DNA of 64,000 nucleotides, taken from NCBI RefSeq assembly GCF_020616555.1, contig NZ_CP085173.1:4475501-4539500 (forward strand), in the 5' to 3' direction. The translations under genes were made by a program, and so were the position numbers. Below the pieces are notes generated by a model. The model was not told the origin of the DNA, searched no databases, and saw only the letters and a list, made by a program, of their open reading frames with translations. Source of the DNA: Streptomyces longhuiensis. Lineage in GTDB: Bacteria > Actinomycetota > Actinomycetes > Streptomycetales > Streptomycetaceae. The first letter of the stretch is position 1; the number at the start of each line of letters is the position of its first letter. Of the stretch, positions 59,317-64,000 are shown piece by piece.

Positions 59317-59390
59317 CGGATCACGGGCCCACCCCGGACGAGTGGCCCGAAAGACAGCCTTCGTTAGGATCGGGCCATACACTCGGAGTC

Positions 59391-60452
59391 ATGCCCGAGA
59401 CTCCCGCAGCCCGCACCCGGCGCCCCCACCGCGTGGTCGTCCTGGCCCTCGACGGCGTGCTCCCCTTCGAACTCGGCATCACCCAGCGCATCTTCACCCG
59501 CGCCAAGGACCCCGAGGGCCGGCCGCTGTACGAGGTCGTGACGTGCTCGGTCAGGGAACCCGGCCCCGTGGAGACGGACGCCGACTTCGCCGTCCTGATC
59601 AGGAACGGCCCGGAGGCGCTCGCGACCGCGGACACGGTGGTCGTTCCCGCGTCGTACGAGCACGGGCCCGTCCTCGACGAGGGCGTGCTCACCGACGAGC
59701 TGGCGGCGGCCTTCGCGCGGGTCAGGCCCGGCACGCGGATGGTGTCGATCTGCACCGGCAGCTACGTTCTCGCCGCGGCGGGCTATCTGGACGGGCGCCC
59801 GGCGACCACGCACTGGGCGTCGGCGGAGCACTTCCAGCGGCTCTTCCCCAAGATCAAGGTCGACGCCGACGTCCTCTACATCGACGACGGGGACGTCCTG
59901 ACGTCGGCCGGGGTCGCCGCGGGCATCGACCTCTGCCTGCACCTGGTCCGCCGCGACCACGGCGCCGCGGTGGCCAACGAGGTGGCCCGCCGCACCGTCG
60001 TCCCGCCCCACCGCGACGGCGGGCAGGCCCAGTACATCCACCGCCCCGTCCCCGAACCCCAGCTCGCGACCACGACCAAGGCCCGCGCCTGGGCCCTGGC
60101 CCGCCTCCACGAACCGCTCCAGCTGCGGGACCTGGCCGCCCAGGAGGCAATGTCGGTCCGCACCTTCACGCGCCGTTTCCGCGAGGAGGCCGGCGTCAGC
60201 CCGGGCCAGTGGCTGACCCAGCAGCGGGTGGAGCGGGCCAGGCACCTGCTGGAGTCGAGCGACCTGTCGATGGACCAGGTGGCGCGCGAGTCGGGCTTCG
60301 GCACGGCGCAGTCGATGAGGCAGCACCTCCAGACGGCGCTGGGCGTGACCCCCACGGCCTACCGCCGCACGTTCCACGCGACGAACCCGCAGGGCACGGG
60401 CCGGACAGCACAGGCACCGTCGGCCGACGCGGGCGCGGGCCGGCCGGCGTAG
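59391..60452 (+). CDS. GlxA-family (DJ-1/PfpI plus AraC) transcriptional regulator
   Basis: 353 residues, ATG after CGGAG. N-terminal DJ-1/PfpI-like domain (VVVLALDGVLPFELGITQRIFTRA, VSICTGSYVLAAAGYLDGRPATTHW, YIDDGDVLTSAGVAAGIDL) and C-terminal AraC helix-turn-helix pair (LRDLAAQEAMSVRTFTRRFREEAGVSPGQWL, DQVARESGFGTAQSMRQHLQTALGVTPTAYRRTF). The domain plan matches AdpA and other GlxA-type regulators; the ligand is unknown. Divergent from the MFS gene, it may control it. Confidence 0.89.
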   Translation: MPETPAARTRRPHRVVVLALDGVLPFELGITQRIFTRAKDPEGRPLYEVVTCSVREPGPVETDADFAVLIRNGPEALATADTVVVPASYEHGPVLDEGVLTDELAAAFARVRPGTRMVSICTGSYVLAAAGYLDGRPATTHWASAEHFQRLFPKIKVDADVLYIDDGDVLTSAGVAAGIDLCLHLVRRDHGAAVANEVARRTVVPPHRDGGQAQYIHRPVPEPQLATTTKARAWALARLHEPLQLRDLAAQEAMSVRTFTRRFREEAGVSPGQWLTQQRVERARHLLESSDLSMDQVARESGFGTAQSMRQHLQTALGVTPTAYRRTFHATNPQGTGRTAQAPSADAGAGRPA

Positions 60453-60517
60453 GGGCGGGTCACCGGCGTAGGTACGGTCAGCCGACGTAGGCGCTGATCA
60501 GGCAGCGCAGGCGCGGG

Positions 60518-61567
60518 TCAGAACACCAGCACCCCCCGCGCCACCCTCCCCTGCTGCGCGTCCTCCGCCGCCTTCGCGAAGTCCTCGACGGGGTACGTCT
60601 CCGTGACCAGCTCGTCGAGCAGCAGCCGGCCCTGGCGGTACAGGTCGGCGTAGAGCCTGATGTCGCGCTGAGGCCGCGAGGAGCCGTAGCGGCAGCCCAG
60701 GATGGACTTGTCGAGGAAGAGCGAGGCGACGACGAAGGACGCCTCCGCGTCGGCGCCCGGCATGCCGAGGAGTACGGCCTGGCCGTGCCGGTCGAGGAGG
60801 TCGACGGCCTGACGGACCAGCTCGACGCGGCCGACGCACTCGAAGACGTGGTCGGCGCCGGTCGGCAGGACGTCCCTGACCCCGTCGGCCGAGGTCAGGA
60901 AGTCGGTCGCGCCGAACTGCCGTGCCACCGCCTCCTTGTCGGGGTTCGCGTCGACGGCGACGATCCGAGAAGCGCCCGCGATCCGCGCCCCCTGGAGCAC
61001 GTTGAGGCCGATCCCGCCGGTCCCGATGACGACGACGGTGTCGCCCTGGCCGACGCGCGCCCGGTTGAGGACGGCCCCGACGCCGGTCAGCACCCCGCAC
61101 CCCATGAGCGCGGCCGACGTCAGCGGGATCTCCGCGGGGATCGGCACGGCCTGCACGGCCTTCACGACGGTCCGTTCGGCGAACGAGGAGTTCGCGGCGA
61201 ACTGGTAGAGCGGCGTGCCGCCCCGCGAGAACGGCTGCGTGGGCCTCCCGATCGCCTTGCGGCACATGGTCGGCCGCCCACGGTCGCAGTCCGCGCAGGC
61301 GCCGCAGTTGGCAAGCGTGGACAGCGCCACATGATCCCCGGGCGCCACATGCGTGACGCCCGAGCCGACGGCCTCCACGACCCCCGCGCCCTCGTGCCCG
61401 AGCACGACCGGCGCCGGGAACGGGATGGTCCCGTCGATCACCGACAGGTCGCTGTGGCACAGCCCCGCGGCCGCGACGGCGACGAGCACCTCCCCCGGCC
61501 CCGGATCGCGTATCTCGAGATCGTCGACCACGTCGGCCCGGACCCCGTCGAACACGACACCCCTCAT
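60518..61567 (-). CDS. Zinc-dependent alcohol dehydrogenase (MDR family)
   Basis: 349 residues, ATG 61567 overlapping the acyl-CoA dehydrogenase stop (ATGA). Catalytic zinc ligands C37 (CHSD) and H58-E59 (GHEG), structural zinc cysteines C88, C91, C94 and C102 in NCGACADCDRGRPTMC, and NAD(P)-binding VVVIGTGGIGLNVLQGARIAGA. It matches class III-like actinobacterial alcohol dehydrogenases (Rxyl_3153 or NDMA-dependent type). Last gene of the SDR, acyl-CoA dehydrogenase, alcohol dehydrogenase operon. Confidence 0.9.
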   Translation of the reverse strand: MRGVVFDGVRADVVDDLEIRDPGPGEVLVAVAAAGLCHSDLSVIDGTIPFPAPVVLGHEGAGVVEAVGSGVTHVAPGDHVALSTLANCGACADCDRGRPTMCRKAIGRPTQPFSRGGTPLYQFAANSSFAERTVVKAVQAVPIPAEIPLTSAALMGCGVLTGVGAVLNRARVGQGDTVVVIGTGGIGLNVLQGARIAGASRIVAVDANPDKEAVARQFGATDFLTSADGVRDVLPTGADHVFECVGRVELVRQAVDLLDRHGQAVLLGMPGADAEASFVVASLFLDKSILGCRYGSSRPQRDIRLYADLYRQGRLLLDELVTETYPVEDFAKAAEDAQQGRVARGVLVF

Positions 61568-62763
61568 GACGACTCCCTCGTCTCCCTGGGCAGCCCGAGC
61601 ACGCGCTCGGCGATGATGTTGCGCTGGATCTCGTCCGAGCCGCCGTAGATCGTGTCGGCCCGGCTGAAGAGGAACAGCCGCTGTGCGGCGTCGAGTTCGT
61701 ACGTACCGTCGGGCGTCCAGTCCCCGGGCCCGGCGGCGGCGAGCGCGCCCCGCGCCCGGACGGCGAGTTCGCCGAGGCGCTGGTGCCAGCGGCCCCACAG
61801 GAGCTTGGCGACGCTCGGGGCGCCCGGGTCCTGCGCGCCGCCGAGCGTGCGCAGCGCGTTGAACCGCATGACGCGCAGCTCGGCCCACTGCCGCACGAGG
61901 CGGTCCCTGAACAGCGGGTCGTCGGCCGCGCCCGTACGCACCGCGGTCCGTACGACCTCGGCGAGCTCGGCGGCGAAGCCGATCTGCTGGGCGAGCGTCG
62001 AGACGCCGCGCTCCAGGGCGAGCAGCCCCATGGCGACCCGCCAGCCGTTCCCCTCGCCGCCGACGACGTGCTCCACGCGCGCGTGCGCCCCGTCGAAGAA
62101 CACCTCGTTGAACTCGCTCGTGCCGGTCAGCTGCCGGATGGGCCGCACCTCGATCCGGCCCGGCTGGTCCATCGGCACGAGGAGGAACGACAGGCCGTGA
62201 TGGCGCCGCGAGCCCGCCTCGGTGCGGGCGAGCACGAAGCACCAGTCGGCCTCGTGCGCGAGCGACGTCCACACCTTCTGCCCGCTCACGCGGTACGTGT
62301 CCCCGTCGCGCACGGCGGCCGTGCGCAGGTTCGCGAGGTCGGAACCGGCGCCGGGCTCGCTGTACCCCTGGCACCACAGCTCCTCGCCGGAGGCGACGGG
62401 CGGCAGGAAGCGCCGCTGCTGCGCCTCGTCGCCGTAGGCGATCAGGGTCGGGGCGAGCAGGTTCTCGCCGATGTGCCCGTGGCGTGCGGGCGCCCGGGCC
62501 CGCGCGTACTCCTCGGCCCAGACGACCTGCTGCGTCAGCGAGGCGACCCGGTTGCCGTACCCGCCCCGCTGCCAGCCGAGCCCGATCCACCCGGACGCGC
62601 CCAACTCCCTTTCCCAGGACCGCCGTACGCCGGCGTCCTCGTGCTCGCTCCCGGGCCCGCCGCGCCCCCGGGCGACGGCGTACTCGCCGGTGAGGTGCTC
62701 CGCGAGCCACGCGCGGGCCTCCCGCCGGAACGCCTCGTCCTCATCCTCGAACCCGAACTCCAC
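61564..62763 (-). CDS. Acyl-CoA dehydrogenase, FadE29-like subunit
   Basis: 399 residues from GTG 62763 after GGAGG. FAD/substrate motifs LWCQGYSEPGAGSDLANLRTAAVRDGDTYRVSGQKVWTS and the C-terminal ADTIYGGSDEIQRNIIAERVLGLPR, in which the common catalytic E of Y-E-G-T is G. This is the FadE29-like side of the heteromeric acyl-CoA dehydrogenases; the FadE28-like protein at 44.2 kb is the probable partner, since neither has a complete standard active site. Coupled to the alcohol dehydrogenase gene. Confidence 0.87.
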   Translation of the reverse strand: MEFGFEDEDEAFRREARAWLAEHLTGEYAVARGRGGPGSEHEDAGVRRSWERELGASGWIGLGWQRGGYGNRVASLTQQVVWAEEYARARAPARHGHIGENLLAPTLIAYGDEAQQRRFLPPVASGEELWCQGYSEPGAGSDLANLRTAAVRDGDTYRVSGQKVWTSLAHEADWCFVLARTEAGSRRHHGLSFLLVPMDQPGRIEVRPIRQLTGTSEFNEVFFDGAHARVEHVVGGEGNGWRVAMGLLALERGVSTLAQQIGFAAELAEVVRTAVRTGAADDPLFRDRLVRQWAELRVMRFNALRTLGGAQDPGAPSVAKLLWGRWHQRLGELAVRARGALAAAGPGDWTPDGTYELDAAQRLFLFSRADTIYGGSDEIQRNIIAERVLGLPRETRESS

Positions 62764-62790
62764 AACGCGCCTCCGCCCCCGGCCTCGACG

Positions 62791-63702
62791 TCACTGATTG
62801 GGCCGCGCTTTCGCCGCGGCCGCCTCGGCCATCGCCTCCAGCTGCGCGAGCATCGGCATCGGATCGACGCCGACGGTGCCCGGCAGGAAGTCCGCGATCT
62901 TGTCCGGGGTCCAGCCGCCCTCCGCGTAGCCCGAGCGCAGCTCCCTCGGCTGGGCCCACACCGCGATCTTCGGCCCGGCGATCGTGTACACCTGCCCGGT
63001 GATCTTCTCGGCGCGGGCGCGCTCGCTGAGCAGATAGACGACGAGCGCGGCGACGTCCTCCGGCTCCCCGATCTCCTTGAGCTCCATGGGCACGTTCGCC
63101 GACATACGGGTACGGGCGACGGGCGCGACCGCGTTCGCCGTCACCCCGTACTTGTGCAGTCCGAGCGCGGCGCTGCGCACGAGCGAGATGATCCCGCCCT
63201 TGGCGGCGCTGTAGTTGGCCTGCGCCACGGAGCCCTGGTGGTTGCCGCTGGTGAAGCCGATGAGCGTGCCCGACCCCTGCTTGCGCATGACGGCGGACGC
63301 GGCCCGGAACACGGTGAACGTGCCCTTCAGGTGCGTGGCGACCACCGGGTCCCACTCCTGCTCGGACATGTTGAACAGCATCCGCTCGCGCAGGATCCCG
63401 GCGACGCAGACGACGCCGTCGATCCGTCCGTAATGGGCGAGCGCCACGTCGACGATCCGCTGTCCGCCCGCCATGGTCGAGATGTCGTCGGCGACGGCGA
63501 CGGCCTCGCCGCCGGCCGCCTCGATCTCCTTGACGACGGACTCGGCGATCTCGCTCGCCGGTTCGCCGCCCTCGATGGACACCCCGTAGTCGTTGACCAC
63601 GACCCGTGCGCCCTCGGCGGCACAGGCGAGCGCGACGGCCCTGCCGATGCCGCGTCCGGCCCCGGTGACGGCCACCACCTTGCCTGCCAAGAAGTTCCCC
63701 AC
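62791..63702 (-). CDS. Short-chain dehydrogenase (HSD17B4-like, 3-hydroxyacyl-CoA type)
   Basis: 303 residues from GTG 63702 after GGGAAGGGG. VVAVTGAGRGIGRAVALACAAEGARVVVNDYGV (the N-D-Y/L-G form of multifunctional enzyme type 2), catalytic region GFTSGNHQGSVAQANYSAAKGGIISLVRSAA and ITGQVYTIAGPKIAV. Such SDRs oxidise 3-hydroxyacyl-CoA in steroid side-chain and fatty-acid breakdown. First gene of the minus-strand operon and divergent from the cyclase gene over operator site 13. Confidence 0.9.
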   Translation of the reverse strand: MGNFLAGKVVAVTGAGRGIGRAVALACAAEGARVVVNDYGVSIEGGEPASEIAESVVKEIEAAGGEAVAVADDISTMAGGQRIVDVALAHYGRIDGVVCVAGILRERMLFNMSEQEWDPVVATHLKGTFTVFRAASAVMRKQGSGTLIGFTSGNHQGSVAQANYSAAKGGIISLVRSAALGLHKYGVTANAVAPVARTRMSANVPMELKEIGEPEDVAALVVYLLSERARAEKITGQVYTIAGPKIAVWAQPRELRSGYAEGGWTPDKIADFLPGTVGVDPMPMLAQLEAMAEAAAAKARPNQ

Positions 63703-63724
63703 GTCCGGCCCCTTCCCGCGGTTT

Positions 63725-63739
63725 CTGACGGATCGTTAG
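63725..63739. promoter_or_regulatory. Catabolic-regulon operator, site 13 (one mismatch)
   Basis: CTGAC-GGATC-GTTAG, 22 bases upstream of the SDR start and 48 bases before the cyclase start. A further half-site GTCAG is at 63752-63756. Confidence 0.65.
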
Positions 63740-63787
63740 ATTCTATGACCCGTCAGATACCCGAAGACAAGCCCCCGGGGAGCACTC

Positions 63788-64000
63788 ATGTCGTTGCCTG
63801 CCGAGTTCCACGAGATGGCCAAGCGCGTCAACAACTGGGGCCGTTGGGGCGCCGACGACGAGATCGGCACGCTCAACCTGGTCACCGACGAGGTCGTGCG
63901 CGAGGCCGCGGCGACCGTCCGCACCGGCCGCCGGATTCCGCTCGCACTGCCCCTCAAGGAGGACGGGGTGCAGACCGGGATGATCCCCGGCCGCGTCAAC
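63788..64000 (+). CDS. Cyclase family protein (kynurenine formamidase-like), N-terminal part
   Basis: 71 codons to the window edge, so the 3' end is missing. GGGGAG precedes the ATG. The opening WGRWGADDEIGTLNLVTDEVVREAAATVRTGRRIPLALPL is characteristic of the cyclase/kynurenine-formamidase-like family; the H-x-H metal motif lies beyond the window. Divergent from the SDR over operator site 13, so probably a regulon member that hydrolyses an amide, ester or lactone. Confidence 0.83.
   Translation, partial: MSLPAEFHEMAKRVNNWGRWGADDEIGTLNLVTDEVVREAAATVRTGRRIPLALPLKEDGVQTGMIPGRVN

Noticed and set aside
63742..63756. Second operator beside site 13
   Set aside because: Only the GTCAG half matches at the right spacing; recorded as a half-site only.

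Overview
The window is high-GC actinobacterial chromosome and almost certainly Streptomyces. GTG starts are common, purine-rich ribosome sites precede most genes, stop/start overlaps (ATGA, GTGA) are frequent, and genes such as fbiC (FO synthase), WhiJ-type XRE/DUF397 pairs, a GPP34 protein and above all an afsR-afsS pair with an AfsK-type kinase are present. I see no rRNA, tRNA, CRISPR array or insertion sequence.

Layout. 1-3.3 kb: 5' end of a D-Ala-D-Ala carboxypeptidase, a GPP34 protein, a WhiJ-like XRE regulator and its DUF397 partner. 3.4-5.1 kb: a divergent pair, unknown protein and short-chain dehydrogenase. 5.3-18 kb: sodium/solute symporter, a degenerate ADP-ribosylglycohydrolase, secreted tyrosine phosphatase, FG-GAP protein, fbiC, F420-type luciferase-like enzyme, PHP hydrolase and an amino-acid permease. 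18.2-26 kb: two minus-strand catabolic operons (luciferase-like enzyme, deacylase-type amidohydrolase, aldehyde dehydrogenase; and ACMSD-like amidohydrolase, luciferase-like enzyme, SDR). 26.1-29.5 kb: afsR and afsS. 29.7-33.6 kb: DUF3626, a second WhiJ-type locus (ATPase, XRE, DUF397) and an AbiEi/DUF559 protein. 33.8-38 kb: FadD3-like CoA ligase, divergent from a thiolase-like protein, DUF35 protein and crotonase. 38-43.6 kb: two envelope proteins, afsK, a probable kbpA and a TetR regulator. 43.7-46.7 kb: deazaflavin-dependent oxidoreductase, acyl-CoA dehydrogenase and a second thiolase-like protein. 47-52 kb: permease, PNPOx-family oxidase and two acetyltransferases. 51.8-64 kb: DUF35/DoxX pair, FAD monooxygenase, acyl-CoA synthetase, crotonase, flavin reductase, MFS transporter, GlxA-type regulator, alcohol dehydrogenase/acyl-CoA dehydrogenase/SDR operon, and the 5' end of a cyclase-family gene.

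The main discovery is a shared inverted repeat, CTGAC-N5-GTCAG, found 13 times (9 perfect, 4 with one mismatch) in nine intergenic regions at 4.28, 22.9, 26.0, 35.4, 45.5, 52.7, 54.1, 57.3 and 63.7 kb. Every one precedes a catabolic gene or operon. It ties about 20-25 genes spread over 60 kb into one probable TetR-type regulon for CoA-dependent breakdown of a hydrophobic, possibly alicyclic or steroid-like acid. The gene set resembles the thiolase-like/DUF35 aldolases and paired acyl-CoA dehydrogenases of actinobacterial steroid catabolism, but no steroid-ring hydroxylase or ring-cleavage dioxygenase is in the window. The substrate and the regulator are unknown to me. These modules lie between genes of the conserved afsK/afsR/afsS neighbourhood, and one operator lies in the afsR upstream region.
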